Positions 50,970 to 61,977 of a DNA stretch of 64,000 nucleotides are shown here, in pieces. How positions within the stretch are numbered: the first letter of the stretch is position 1; each line of letters starts with the position of its first letter. Below the pieces are notes generated by a model, which had not been told where the DNA came from, did not search any database, and worked only from the letters and a program-made list of their open reading frames with translations. Both the position numbers and the translations under genes were made by a program. The DNA is taken from contig NZ_JAANYY010000002.1 of NCBI RefSeq assembly GCF_012274265.1, positions 1 to 64,000 of the forward strand, given 5' to 3'. The stretch comes from Sphingopyxis microcysteis. GTDB lineage: Bacteria; Pseudomonadota; Alphaproteobacteria; Sphingomonadales; Sphingomonadaceae.

Positions 50970-52031
50970 ATGCCTCGCCCCCCTCACAATTTTGACCCGC
51001 CCGCTGCGCCACGCCGTTTCGATCGCCGCACGGCGCTTGTGCAGATCGGGAGCGCCGCGCTCGCCTGCGCCGCGCCCGCGCTTGCCCGTCCCCCTCGAAA
51101 GAAAGATCACCGCATGACCTGGTTCGCCCTTGCCACCCGCGCCGGAGCCGAAGGCCCGCGCCCCGTAATCCAGGTCGGCGACGCCTTTCACGACCTTCAT
51201 GATGCTGCCGGCGCGCACGGCTTTGCCGCGGTCGCGGCTGATGTATCGACGATCATCCGCGATTGGGACGCCCGGCGTGATGCGCTGTTCGCGCTCGCCC
51301 GGGCGCTCGACAATGTTTCGGGCGGCATGGCGGCGCCCCAGCTCGCCGCCCCGTTCGAACCGCGCCGTATCTTTGCCGCCGCATCGAATTTCATCGAACA
51401 TGCCGAGGAAATGCAGACGAAGCTGGCGGCCAAGACCGACAGCGAACCCTATATTTTCCTCAAGACGGTCGAAAGCATTGTCGGCCCCGGGGCGACGGTC
51501 GTCGTCCCGCCGCAGGTGTCACGCCCTGACTGGGAAGTCGAGCTGGGGGTCGTGCTGGGGCGACCCGGCAAGAATATCGCGGTGGCCGACGCGCACGCGA
51601 TGATCGCAGGTTATACGATCGTCAACGACGTCTCGGCGCGCGACCGCACGCGGCGCAGCGACTTCCCTTTTTCGCACGACTGGTTCCGCGGCAAGAGCTT
51701 TGACAGCTTCACCCCGCTCGGCCCGGTGTTCGTGCCGCGCGATTGCCTGGGCGATCCGCACGACATTCGCTTGGGGCTGAAGGTCAACGGCGAGACGATG
51801 CAGGACGGCAATACGTCCGAGATGATCTTCAACATCTATGAGCAGATCGCCTATCTCTCGACCATCCTCGAACTGCGCGCGGGCGACCTGATCGCGTCGG
51901 GTACGCCCGCCGGGGTCGGCATGGGGCGCGGGGTGTTCCTGAAGGATGGCGATGTGATGACCGCGTGGGTCGACGGCATTGGCGAACTCGCCAATCCGGT
52001 TGCGGCGCCGCACCTGCCGAAAGGAGCATGA
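50970..52031 (+). CDS. Fumarylacetoacetate hydrolase family enzyme with a possible Tat-like leader
   Basis: The FAH enzyme itself begins at the Met at 51114 (MTWFALATR, 305 residues) with FAASNFIEHAEEM, metal ligands WEVELGVVLG and TIVNDVSARDRTRRSD, and LIASGTPAGVGMG. In frame upstream, from the ATG at 50970, there are 48 more residues that look like an export leader: FDRRTALVQIGSAALACAAP with a twin arginine, a hydrophobic core and ALARP. Neither start has a strong ribosome site. Family members act on ring-cleavage products and are normally cytosolic. Follows TauE, precedes the ABC importer. Confidence 0.8.
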   Translation: MPRPPHNFDPPAAPRRFDRRTALVQIGSAALACAAPALARPPRKKDHRMTWFALATRAGAEGPRPVIQVGDAFHDLHDAAGAHGFAAVAADVSTIIRDWDARRDALFALARALDNVSGGMAAPQLAAPFEPRRIFAAASNFIEHAEEMQTKLAAKTDSEPYIFLKTVESIVGPGATVVVPPQVSRPDWEVELGVVLGRPGKNIAVADAHAMIAGYTIVNDVSARDRTRRSDFPFSHDWFRGKSFDSFTPLGPVFVPRDCLGDPHDIRLGLKVNGETMQDGNTSEMIFNIYEQIAYLSTILELRAGDLIASGTPAGVGMGRGVFLKDGDVMTAWVDGIGELANPVAAPHLPKGA

Positions 52032-52033
52032 TC

Positions 52034-53071
52034 ATGGCCGCCTTGTCCCGCCGTTCGCTGTTGGTCCCGATCCTGATCGTCGCGGGAATCGCGGCGCTGA
52101 CATTGTGGAGCGCCTTTGGCGGCAGCGCATCCAAGGCGGTGTCGCAAGCCGACACGCGCAACGTCCGCTTCAACATGGCCTGGCTGCCGCAGGGCAGCAT
52201 GGCCGGTGTCTTTGTCGCGCAGGACAAGGGATATTTCGCCGAGGCCGGGCTGAATGTCGAAACCGTGCGGGGATTTGGCGGCATCCGGACCGCGAACGAG
52301 CTCGATCAGGGCATGTTCGAATTTGCCTATATCGACCCGCTGTCGGTGGCGCTCAACCGGTCGAAAGGCGGCGCGGCGAAGATGATCGGCGGCATCAATA
52401 TGCGGCTGCCCGCGGGTGCCTGCTTCGTCAAGGAACGCCACCAGATCGCCAAGCCCGCCGACCTCGCCGGCCTGCGCTTCGGCGCCGGGCAAAGCTCGGC
52501 TATCCAGGCGCTGCTCCCCGCGTGGCTGAAGGATAATGGCGTCGATCCGGCGCGCGTCGAACAGATCCAGCTTGATCCGGCGATCGTCGTGTCGTCGCTT
52601 GTCGAAGGGCGCATCGACGCCGCCGAATGCTGGCTGGGCAATTCGATGGCGCTGTTCGACAAGGCGGCGAAGGTAAAGGGCGTGACGATCGGGCGCATCG
52701 CCTACGCCGATTTCGGGCTCGACGTGTACGGCAGCGGCTTCGCGACGCGCGATGCGCTGATCGACAAGGAGCCCGAACTGGTCCGCGCCTTCCTGACGGC
52801 GGCCTATCGCGGCTATGCCGACGCAGCGCGCGATCCGAAGGGCGCGCTCGCGATCCTGCGCAAGCATCATCCGCTGCTCGACGAAGCGGTGACCGAACGG
52901 CAGATCCGCGAAACCGCCACGCTGATGGCGGCCGAAGGAGGATCGCACCGCCTGAACCCCGAAAAGATCGCGCGAACCGTGACCTATCTGCAGGCGAGCG
53001 GCCAGTTGCAGGGCTTTGATGCGACCGCGGCGCTGTTCACCAATGCCTTCGTGCCGACGGGGACGCGGTGA
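52034..53071 (+). CDS. ABC transporter substrate-binding protein (NMT1/SsuA-like)
   Basis: 345 residues with an N-terminal signal/anchor (about 5-35, RRSLLVPILIVAGIAALTLW). The SsuA/NMT1 core is visible: MAWLPQGSMAGVFVAQDKGYFAEAGLNVE, DQGMFEFAYIDP, LAGLRFGAGQSSAIQALLP. Such proteins bind aromatic acids, sulfonates or pyrimidines. AAGGAG is seven bases before the ATG at 52034. With the permease and ATPase further down it forms an importer, presumably for an aromatic substrate of the pathway. Confidence 0.88.
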   Translation: MAALSRRSLLVPILIVAGIAALTLWSAFGGSASKAVSQADTRNVRFNMAWLPQGSMAGVFVAQDKGYFAEAGLNVETVRGFGGIRTANELDQGMFEFAYIDPLSVALNRSKGGAAKMIGGINMRLPAGACFVKERHQIAKPADLAGLRFGAGQSSAIQALLPAWLKDNGVDPARVEQIQLDPAIVVSSLVEGRIDAAECWLGNSMALFDKAAKVKGVTIGRIAYADFGLDVYGSGFATRDALIDKEPELVRAFLTAAYRGYADAARDPKGALAILRKHHPLLDEAVTERQIRETATLMAAEGGSHRLNPEKIARTVTYLQASGQLQGFDATAALFTNAFVPTGTR

Positions 53072-53628
53072 TGACCGATCCCGCCGCCTATCGCCCGCGA
53101 CCAACACGGCTTGGCCATCTGGTGCTGAAGGTACGCGACATCGATCGTTCGCTCGCTTTCTACACCGAGGTGATGGGCCTCGAGGTGTCCGACTGGATCG
53201 ACCATCAGATGGTGTTTTTGCGCGCCGGTGAGGACCATCATGATCTGGCGCTGCTGCAACTCCCGCCCGGTCACACGGCGACGCCCGAGGGACATTTTCC
53301 GGCGGTCGAGCATTTTTCCTATCGCCTCGAAAGCATGGACGAGATGGAAAAGGTCGCGGCGATGCTGATCGCGCGCGGTATCACCATCGACCGCGGTATC
53401 GGCAAGCATGGCCCGGGGGCGAACAGTTTTCTGGTGTTCCGTGACCCCGACGGCAACAATGTCGAATTCTACACCGACATGACGCGGATCGACGCCGACC
53501 ATCCCTACACCCCGTCGGTTTGGGACGGCAAACGGCTGGAAACATTCGACCGCTGGCAGCTGGAGCATTTTCTGGTGCCGCCACCGGCGCGTATTCAGTC
53601 ACTGGTCGACGAGGAGGGAGGGCAATGA
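53071..53628 (+). CDS. VOC-superfamily protein, extradiol dioxygenase/glyoxalase-like
   Basis: 185 residues. A metal triad of the type I extradiol/glyoxalase fold is present: His in LGHLVLKVRDI (about 11), His in VEHFSYRLES (about 75) and Glu in DGNNVEFYTDM (about 133), with Asp-rich DPDGNN before it. It may cleave a ring or rearrange a product used by the neighbouring FAH enzyme. Start at ATG 53071, overlapping the SBP stop; the end overlaps the permease gene by four bases. It is inserted between transporter genes. Confidence 0.85.
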   Translation: MTDPAAYRPRPTRLGHLVLKVRDIDRSLAFYTEVMGLEVSDWIDHQMVFLRAGEDHHDLALLQLPPGHTATPEGHFPAVEHFSYRLESMDEMEKVAAMLIARGITIDRGIGKHGPGANSFLVFRDPDGNNVEFYTDMTRIDADHPYTPSVWDGKRLETFDRWQLEHFLVPPPARIQSLVDEEGGQ

Positions 53629-54380
53629 GCGCATCGCCCATCACTCGCGATCGTCTGATCAGCATAGGCTTTTTCCTCCTTCTCGGCCTTGGCTGGGAGT
53701 TCGGTGTGCGCTGGTCGGGGGTGCAATCCTATCTGTTGCCGCCGCCGAGCGCGATTCTCGCCGAACTGTGGCAATCGCGCGCGCCGATCCTGGCGCAAAG
53801 CCTGGTCACGCTGACCGAGGTGTTCTGGGGCTTCATCATCGCGGTGGCGCTGGGGGTGCCGATCGCGGCGCTGATCTTTTTCTCTCGCACCGCGAAGCGC
53901 ACTGTCTATCCCCTGTTCGTCGCGTTGCAGAGCATTCCCAAGATCGGGCTGGCGCCGCTGATCGTCGTCTGGTTCGGCTATGGGCTGACGTCGAAACTGA
54001 TCATGGCGTTCCTGTTCGCCTTTTTCCCGATCATCATCTCGACGCTGGGCGGGCTGGCCAGCACGCCCGCCCATCTTGAAGAGCATTTCCGCGCCCTGCG
54101 CGCGTCGCCGATGCAGAGTTTCTGGCGGCTGCGCGTTCCCGCAGCGCTGCCGAGCATCCTCGACGGGTGCAAGGTCGCGATGCCGCTCGCCGTCATCGGT
54201 GCGGTGGTCGGCGAATTTGTCGGATCGAACGACGGGCTGGGCAATCTGATCCTGACCGCATCGGGTTCAGGGCACACGAAGCTGACCTTTGCGGCATTGA
54301 TCGCAGTGACGTTGATGTCGCTCATTCTTTTCTACAGCGTGGCCTATTGGGAACGCTTCATCTGGTGGCGGGCAGCATGA
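53625..54380 (+). CDS. ABC transporter permease (SsuC/TauC-like)
   Basis: 251 residues with about six membrane helices and the EAA loop typical of BPD transporters (FRALRASPMQSFWRLRVPAALPSIL, shown in parts: HFRALRASPMQSFW). GGAGGGAGG precedes the ATG. Length and order fit the sulfonate/nitrate/taurine subfamily. It overlaps the VOC gene before and the ATPase after (ATGA). Confidence 0.9.
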   Translation: MSASPITRDRLISIGFFLLLGLGWEFGVRWSGVQSYLLPPPSAILAELWQSRAPILAQSLVTLTEVFWGFIIAVALGVPIAALIFFSRTAKRTVYPLFVALQSIPKIGLAPLIVVWFGYGLTSKLIMAFLFAFFPIIISTLGGLASTPAHLEEHFRALRASPMQSFWRLRVPAALPSILDGCKVAMPLAVIGAVVGEFVGSNDGLGNLILTASGSGHTKLTFAALIAVTLMSLILFYSVAYWERFIWWRAA

Positions 54381-55126
54381 GTGCGGTGATTTCGATGGCG
54401 AGCGTCGGCAAGACGTTCGGCGACCTGCGCGTGCTGGGCGATGTCAGCGCCGAAATTGGTGCCGCGGAGTTTGTTTCGGTCCTAGGCCCGTCGGGCTGCG
54501 GAAAAAGCACATTGCTACGTCTGATCGCCGGGCTGACGTCGTTCGAGGATGGCAGCATCTGCTTCAATGGTGCCGAGGTGACGACGCCCGCGCCCGAAAT
54601 GGGGTTCGTGTTCCAGACATCAAACCTGCTGCCCTGGCTTACCGTGCGCGACAATCTGCTGCTCGGCGTCGACCTCGATGCCGCGATGCAGCGGCCCAGC
54701 GACGCGGCGTTCGCCGAGCTTGTCGAAACGCTGGGGCTGACCGGGTTCGAGGCGAGCCATCCGCACCAGCTGTCGGGCGGGATGCGGCACCGCGTCGCCA
54801 TCGGACAGGCGCTCGCCCGCAACCCCCAGGTGTTGTTGATGGACGAACCCTTTGGCGCGCTCGACGCCTTGACCCGCGACCGACTCAACATGGAGTTGCT
54901 GCGGATCTGGCAACGCGATCGAAAGACCGTGGTCCTGGTCACGCACAGCATTTCCGAAGCGGTGCTGCTGTCCGACCGGGTGCTGGTGATGTCCGAACGG
55001 CCGGGAACGATCGTCGAGGATGTCCGCATTGACCTGCCGCGCCCGCGCGACCCCAGCGTCACGCGCGAGGATCCGGCGTTCGGCGACTATGTCGTACGGC
55101 TCAGCAAATTGATGGGAGTATCGTGA
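54377..55126 (+). CDS. ABC transporter ATP-binding protein (SsuB/TauB-like)
   Basis: 249 residues. Walker A GPSGCGKST (about 36-44), Q-loop FQTSNLLPW, signature HQLSGGMRHRVAIGQALARN, Walker B VLLMDEPFGALD and switch His in VTHSISEAVLL. It drives the importer formed with the SBP at 52034 and the permease. Overlaps the permease stop and the hydrolase start. Confidence 0.93.
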   Translation: MSAVISMASVGKTFGDLRVLGDVSAEIGAAEFVSVLGPSGCGKSTLLRLIAGLTSFEDGSICFNGAEVTTPAPEMGFVFQTSNLLPWLTVRDNLLLGVDLDAAMQRPSDAAFAELVETLGLTGFEASHPHQLSGGMRHRVAIGQALARNPQVLLMDEPFGALDALTRDRLNMELLRIWQRDRKTVVLVTHSISEAVLLSDRVLVMSERPGTIVEDVRIDLPRPRDPSVTREDPAFGDYVVRLSKLMGVS

Positions 55127-55953
55127 TGGACAGCGGCCTATTGGCGACCGCGGGCGCCGAAATCTATTGGCAGGCGCATGGACAGGGGCCGGCGGTGGTG
55201 CTGGCGCACGGCATCGGCGGCAATCATGCGATCTGGTATCGCCAGCTCGACGCGCTGGCGCGGTCGAACCGCGTCATCCTTTTCGATCATCGCGGCTTCG
55301 GACTGTCGCGCGACCTGGATGGGCGCGGGCGCGATGGCTTCGTCGATGACCTTGCGGCGCTGCTCGACCATCTGGGCGAGGCGAAGGTCGCGCTGGCCGG
55401 TCAGTCGATGGGAGCGGGCACCTGCATCGGTTTTGCCCACCGCGTGCCCGAACGGGTCGCGGCGCTGGCAATCTGCGACAGCCTGCATGGGATCGCCGAA
55501 ACGGGCGAGGTCAAGGCGATCATGGACGCAGCGCGGGCGAAGACCGCCGCGATGGGGCAGATCGAGCGCGTGCTGGGTGCCGCCGCGCCGCGCGAGCTGG
55601 CAGCGCTCTATGCCCAGATCGCCAGCTTCAACGCCGCCGATCGCCACAGCCTGACCGGGCGGTTCGACGCGCAGCCCGCGGCGGCGCTGAGCGGCAAGGG
55701 ATTTCCGGTCCTGTTCCTGTGCGGGACCGACGACAGGCTGTTCCCGGTCGAGGCGGTGCGGATGGTGCAGGCCGAGGTCGCGGGATCGTTTCTGGTCGAG
55801 ATCAACGACGCGGGCCACTCGGCGTTTCTGGAACAGCCTGTGCAGTTCAACGACACGCTCCTGTCGCTGCTCCAGATGGCGGGGCATCTCGGGAAAGGCG
55901 GTGCGGCGCATAGCAACACCGCAGGCTATGCGCGCGTCGGAGGGCAGGCATGA
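55126..55953 (+). CDS. Alpha/beta hydrolase (enol-lactonase/C-C hydrolase-like)
   Basis: 275 residues. Oxyanion segment VVLAHGIGGNHAIWYRQLDA, LFDHRGFGLSRD, nucleophile elbow AGQSMGAGTCIG (Ser about 89), acid LCGTDDRLFPVEAV and His in INDAGHSAFLEQ. Related to 3-oxoadipate enol-lactonase and meta-cleavage-product hydrolases. It could hydrolyse a ring-cleavage product or serve as a formylkynurenine hydrolase, though it lacks the HGGYW-type motif of that family. ATG at 55126 with GGGAG upstream; ATGA overlap with the next gene. Confidence 0.88.
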   Translation: MDSGLLATAGAEIYWQAHGQGPAVVLAHGIGGNHAIWYRQLDALARSNRVILFDHRGFGLSRDLDGRGRDGFVDDLAALLDHLGEAKVALAGQSMGAGTCIGFAHRVPERVAALAICDSLHGIAETGEVKAIMDAARAKTAAMGQIERVLGAAAPRELAALYAQIASFNAADRHSLTGRFDAQPAAALSGKGFPVLFLCGTDDRLFPVEAVRMVQAEVAGSFLVEINDAGHSAFLEQPVQFNDTLLSLLQMAGHLGKGGAAHSNTAGYARVGGQA

Positions 55954-57428
55954 CCGATACGGCTTATCCCTTCGCGAACCGCGCGATCCAGAACTATGTC
56001 GACGGCGCGTTTGTCGCGACCGATGCGCGATTCGATAATGTGAACCCCGTCACGGGCGAGGTCGCAACCCGCGTGTCGCTGGCCGACCAGCCGCTCGTCG
56101 ACCGCGCCGTTGTCGCCGCGCGGCGGGCGCTGAAGGGGCCGTGGGGCAAGATGTCGCAGGCCGAACGGTGCAAGCTGCTCATCCGCGTCGCCGAAGGGAT
56201 CGAGGCGCGCTTCGACGAATTTGCGGCGGCCGAAATCGCCGACACCGGCAAGTCGCTGCATCAGGCGCGCACGATCGACATCCCGCGCGGCGCCGCCAAT
56301 TTCCGTGCCTTCGCCGGGCTCGCCGAGGCGCGCGCGATGCCGAGTTTCCGCACCGACCTTCCCGACGGGCGCAGCGCGATCAACTATGCGATCGCGCGGC
56401 CGCTGGGTGTCGTCGCGATCATTTCGCCGTGGAACCTGCCGCTGCTGCTGATGACGTGGAAGGTCGCCCCGGCGCTCGCCTGCGGCAATGTCGTTGTCGT
56501 GAAGCCGAGCGAGGAAACGCCATCGACCGCAACGCTGCTGGCCGAGGTGATGGATGCGGCGGGGGTACCGCCGGGGGTGTTCAACCTGGTCCATGGCTTT
56601 GGCGCTGCATCCACCGGCGAGTGGCTGACTGCGCATCCCGACATCGACGCGATCACCTTTACCGGGGAATCGGCGACGGGCGGTGCGATCATGCGCGTCG
56701 CGGCGGCGGGGGTGAAGCCGGTGTCGTTCGAGCTTGGCGGCAAGAACGCCGCGCTGGTCTTTGCCGATTGCGATTTCGACGAGGCGGTGGCGGGGACGGT
56801 GCGGTCGGTGTTTTCCAACTGCGGCCAGGTGTGCCTGTGCACCGAGCGCGTCTATGTCGAGCGGCCGATTTTCGACCGCTTCGTCAAGGCGCTGGCCGAG
56901 CGCGCCGCGGCGCTGACCATCGGCGATCCCTGGTCGGGCGCCGACATGGGGCCGCTGATCTCGCACAGCCATCGCGACAAGGTGCTCGGCTATTACCAGC
57001 TCGCGCGCGACGAGGGGGCGACGGTGGTGACGGGCGGCGGAGTGCCCGCGTTCGGGAGCGCGCTCGACGATGGGGCGTTCGTTCAGCCGACGATCCTGAC
57101 CGGACTCGGCCCCGATGCCCGCTGCGTGCGCGAGGAGATTTTCGGCCCGGTCTGCCATATCGCGCCCTTTGACCGCGAGGACGAGGCGATCGAACTGGCG
57201 AACGACAGCGCTTATGGGCTGGCGGCGGCGATCTGGACCCGCGACGTCGGACGCGCGCACCGTGTCGCCGCCCAGATGGAAACGGGGATCGTTTGGGTCA
57301 ATGAATGGTTCCTGCGCGACCTGCGCACGCCGTTCGGCGGGATGAAATTGTCGGGCATCGGGCGCGAGGGCGGCGAACATTCGCTGGGCTTTTATTCCGA
57401 GCCGACCAATATCTGTGTGAAGCTGTAA
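55950..57428 (+). CDS. nbaE: 2-aminomuconate 6-semialdehyde dehydrogenase
   Basis: 492 residues, ALDH8-like. Asn162 (SPWNLPLLLMTWK), Glu261 (FELGGKNAAL) and catalytic Cys295 (NCGQVCLCTERVYVE) fit the aminomuconate/hydroxymuconate semialdehyde dehydrogenases. It oxidises the unstable product of ACMSD to 2-aminomuconate with NAD. Context is decisive: next to the decarboxylase, deaminase and dioxygenase genes. A hydroxymuconate semialdehyde role cannot be told apart by sequence alone. Confidence 0.9.
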   Translation: MTDTAYPFANRAIQNYVDGAFVATDARFDNVNPVTGEVATRVSLADQPLVDRAVVAARRALKGPWGKMSQAERCKLLIRVAEGIEARFDEFAAAEIADTGKSLHQARTIDIPRGAANFRAFAGLAEARAMPSFRTDLPDGRSAINYAIARPLGVVAIISPWNLPLLLMTWKVAPALACGNVVVVKPSEETPSTATLLAEVMDAAGVPPGVFNLVHGFGAASTGEWLTAHPDIDAITFTGESATGGAIMRVAAAGVKPVSFELGGKNAALVFADCDFDEAVAGTVRSVFSNCGQVCLCTERVYVERPIFDRFVKALAERAAALTIGDPWSGADMGPLISHSHRDKVLGYYQLARDEGATVVTGGGVPAFGSALDDGAFVQPTILTGLGPDARCVREEIFGPVCHIAPFDREDEAIELANDSAYGLAAAIWTRDVGRAHRVAAQMETGIVWVNEWFLRDLRTPFGGMKLSGIGREGGEHSLGFYSEPTNICVKL

Positions 57429-57437
57429 GAGGATCCT

Positions 57438-58213
57438 ATGGCCGACATTGCTGCCATTGCCGCAAGGCTCGACGCCGCCGCCCGTGAGGCAAGGGCGATC
57501 GCGCAAATCACCGGGCAGGAGGGCGAATTGTCGCTCGCCGACGCCTATGCGATCCAGCGCGCCGCGATCGCCCACCGGCTGGCGCGCGGCGCGGCGCTGG
57601 TCGGGGTCAAGATGGGGTTCACCAGCGAGGCCAAGATGGTCCAGATGGGGCTGACCGACCAGATCTGGGGGCGGCTGACGTCGGACATGGTGGTCGCGAA
57701 CGGCGCCGCGATCGACCGCGCGCGCTTCATCCATCCGCGCGTCGAGCCCGAGGTCGCGGTGCGGCTGAAAGCGCCGCTGGCGGGCGAGGTGACGCGGGAG
57801 GAAGCGCTGGCGGCGGTCGATGCGGTCGCGGCGGCGCTGGAGATTATCGACAGCCGCTACGAAAATTTTCGTTTCGCGCTGGGCGATGTGGTCGCCGACA
57901 ATGCCTCGTCATCGGCCTTTGTCGTGGGGCCGTGGCTGTCCGCCACCACCGACGTCGCCGATGTCGCGATGGCGATGCGGGTCGACGATGTCGTCGTCGA
58001 GACCGGGTCGAGCGCGGCGATCCTGGGCGACCCGATCCGCTCGCTCGTCGCCGCGGCGCGGTTGGCGGGGGCGGCGGGGCTGACGTTGCAGCCGGGCTGG
58101 ACGATCATGCTGGGCGGCGCGACCGCGGCGGCGGCGATCGGGTCAGCGCGCGCGGTGTCGCTCGACGCCGCGCATCTCGGCCGCGTCGGCTTCACGATCG
58201 CGGGAGAGGCGGC

Positions 58214-58217
<4 letters not shown>
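57438..58217 (+). CDS. nbaG: 4-oxalocrotonate decarboxylase
   Basis: 259 residues. The motif [20 protein letters not shown], then [11 protein letters not shown] and [14 protein letters not shown], is that of XylI/AmnE-type decarboxylases; the hydratase sister family has [11 protein letters not shown] there instead. It converts 4-oxalocrotonate to 2-oxopent-4-enoate and normally forms a complex with the hydratase (59204). ATG ten bases after the dehydrogenase stop; ATGA overlap with the deaminase gene. Confidence 0.9.
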
Positions 58218-59985
<1,768 letters not shown>

Positions 59986-59989
<4 letters not shown>

Positions 59990-60915
59990 GCAAGGCCAAG
60001 GTAGCGATCATCGGATCGGGCAACATCGGCACCGACCTGATGATCAAGATCATGCGCCTGTCGGATGTGCTCGAGATGGGCGTCTTCGTCGGCATCGATC
60101 CCGAGAGCGACGGGCTGAAGCGCGCCGAGGGGCTGGGGGTGCCGATCACCGCCGACGGGCTCGATGGGCTGGTCGCCATGCCGGGCTTTGCCGACATCGC
60201 GATCGTGTTCGACGCGACCTCGGCGGGTGCGCATCAGCGGCACAGCGAGGTGCTGATCGCGCACGGCAAGCGCGTCATCGACCTGACCCCGGCGGCGATC
60301 GGTCCCTATACGATCCCGCCGGTGAATGGCGATGCACATCTCGATGCGGCAAACGTCAATATGGTGACGTGCGGCGGGCAGGCGACGATCCCGATCGTCG
60401 CGGCGGTGAACCGTGTCGCTAAAGTGCATTATGGCGAGATCGTCGCCTCGATCGCTTCGAAAAGCGCGGGGCCGGGGACGCGGGCCAATATCGACGAGTT
60501 CACCGAAACGACCAGCCGGGCGATCGTCGAGGTCGGCGGCGCAACGCGCGGCAAGGCGATTATCGTGCTCAACCCCGCCGAGCCGCCGCTGATCATGCGC
60601 GATACCGTCTATTGCCTGTGCGATGACGGCGATCGTGACGAAATCGCCCAGAGCATCGCGGCAATGGTCGCCGAGGTGCAGGCCTATGTACCCGGCTACC
60701 GGCTCAAACAGGCGGTGCAGTTCGAAAGCATCGGCAGCAATGCGTCGCTGCGCATCCCCGAAATGGGCGGCAGCTTTACGGGGCTGAAGGTCAGCGTGTT
60801 CCTCGAGGTCGAGGGCGCGGCGCATTATTTGCCTGCCTATGCCGGCAACCTCGACATCATGACATCGGCGGCACTGAAGACCGCCGAGAAGATGGCGCAA
60901 AGGCTGGCCGCATGA
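59986..60915 (+). CDS. mhpF: Acetaldehyde dehydrogenase (acylating)
   Basis: 309 residues. Rossmann start [19 protein letters not shown], catalytic Cys in [14 protein letters not shown] (about 127), [20 protein letters not shown] and [15 protein letters not shown] match MhpF/DmpF. It turns acetaldehyde, channelled from the aldolase, into acetyl-CoA with NAD and CoA. Four-base overlap with the aldolase gene, as usual for this enzyme pair. Confidence 0.96.
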
Positions 60916-61949
60916 CCTTGGATCCCATGACCACCAAACTCTATATCCAAGACGTCACGCTGCGCGACGGGATGCACGCGATCCGCCACCAGTACGGCCT
61001 CGATCATGTCCGCGCGATCGCAAAAGCGCTCGACCGGGCGAAGGTCGACGCGATCGAGGTCGCGCATGGCGACGGGTTGCAGGGGTCGAGCTTCAACTAC
61101 GGCTTTGGCGCGCATACCGACTGGGAGTGGATCGGCGCGGTGGCCGAAGTGCTCGAGCATAGCGTGCTCACGACCCTGCTGCTGCCCGGCATCGGCACCA
61201 TTCACGATCTGAAACATGCCCATGACATGGGCGTGCGCTCGGTGCGGATTGCGACCCACTGCACCGAGGCCGATGTCGCGAAGCAACATATCGAGTTTGC
61301 GCGCGGCATCGGCATGGACGTGTCGGGCTTCCTGATGATGAGCCACATGTCCGAACCCGACGCGCTCGCGCAGCAGGCGCTTCTCATGGAAACCTATGGC
61401 GCGCACTGCGTCTATGTCACCGACAGCGGCGGTGCGATGACGATGGACCAATATGCGGCGCGCTTGCAGGCCTATGATCGGGTGCTGAAGCCCGAAACGC
61501 AGCGCGGCGTGCACGCCCACCACAACCTCAGCCTGGGCGTCGCGAACAGCATCGTCGCGGTGCAAAATGGCGCGGTGCGCGTCGATGCCAGCCTGGCGGG
61601 CATGGGGGCGGGAGCGGGCAACGCGCCGCTGGAGGTATTCATCGCGGCGGCCGACGTCCATGGGTGGAACCATGGATGCGATCTTTACGCGCTGATGGAC
61701 GCGGCGGAGGATCTGGTGCGGCCATTGCAGGACCGTCCGGTGCGTGTCGACCGCGAGACGCTCACCCTCGGCTATGCCGGGGTGTATTCGAGCTTCCTGC
61801 GCCACGCCGAAAAAGCAGCCGCCGACCACGGCCTCGACACCCGCGCGATCCTCGTCGAACTTGGTCGCCGCAAGATGGTCGGCGGGCAGGAGGACATGAT
61901 CGTCGACGTCGCGCTCGACATGCTCTCGGCGGGCAAGCTCGCAGGGTAA
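60912..61949 (+). CDS. mhpE: 4-hydroxy-2-oxovalerate aldolase
   Basis: 345 residues, HMGL-like TIM barrel. [20 protein letters not shown] holds the metal Asp and catalytic Arg-Asp; [20 protein letters not shown] holds the metal His pair; [18 protein letters not shown] is the family signature. The C-terminal DmpG-like communication domain follows. It splits 4-hydroxy-2-oxovalerate to pyruvate and acetaldehyde. Last gene of the operon; Met at 60927 is a possible alternative start. Confidence 0.96.
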   Translation: MTLDPMTTKLYIQDVTLRDGMHAIRHQYGLDHVRAIAKALDRAKVDAIEVAHGDGLQGSSFNYGFGAHTDWEWIGAVAEVLEHSVLTTLLLPGIGTIHDLKHAHDMGVRSVRIATHCTEADVAKQHIEFARGIGMDVSGFLMMSHMSEPDALAQQALLMETYGAHCVYVTDSGGAMTMDQYAARLQAYDRVLKPETQRGVHAHHNLSLGVANSIVAVQNGAVRVDASLAGMGAGAGNAPLEVFIAAADVHGWNHGCDLYALMDAAEDLVRPLQDRPVRVDRETLTLGYAGVYSSFLRHAEKAAADHGLDTRAILVELGRRKMVGGQEDMIVDVALDMLSAGKLAG

Positions 61950-61977
61950 ACCGGCATTCGGCGCGAAGCGCGCGACG

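Noticed and set aside
53071..53628. Calling the VOC protein a catechol 2,3-dioxygenase
   Set aside because: It is about half the usual length of two-domain extradiol enzymes and only the metal triad is visible, so the substrate class cannot be fixed.
55126..55953. Naming the alpha/beta hydrolase kynurenine formamidase
   Set aside because: Bacterial KynB is a metal-dependent cyclase-like protein, and the eukaryotic type has an HGGYW motif; neither is seen, so only a general hydrolase call is made.
55926..57734. A 602-codon minus-strand open frame opposite the aminomuconate semialdehyde dehydrogenase
   Set aside because: The plus strand has catalytic Asn, Glu and Cys residues in place; the antisense product shows no domain.
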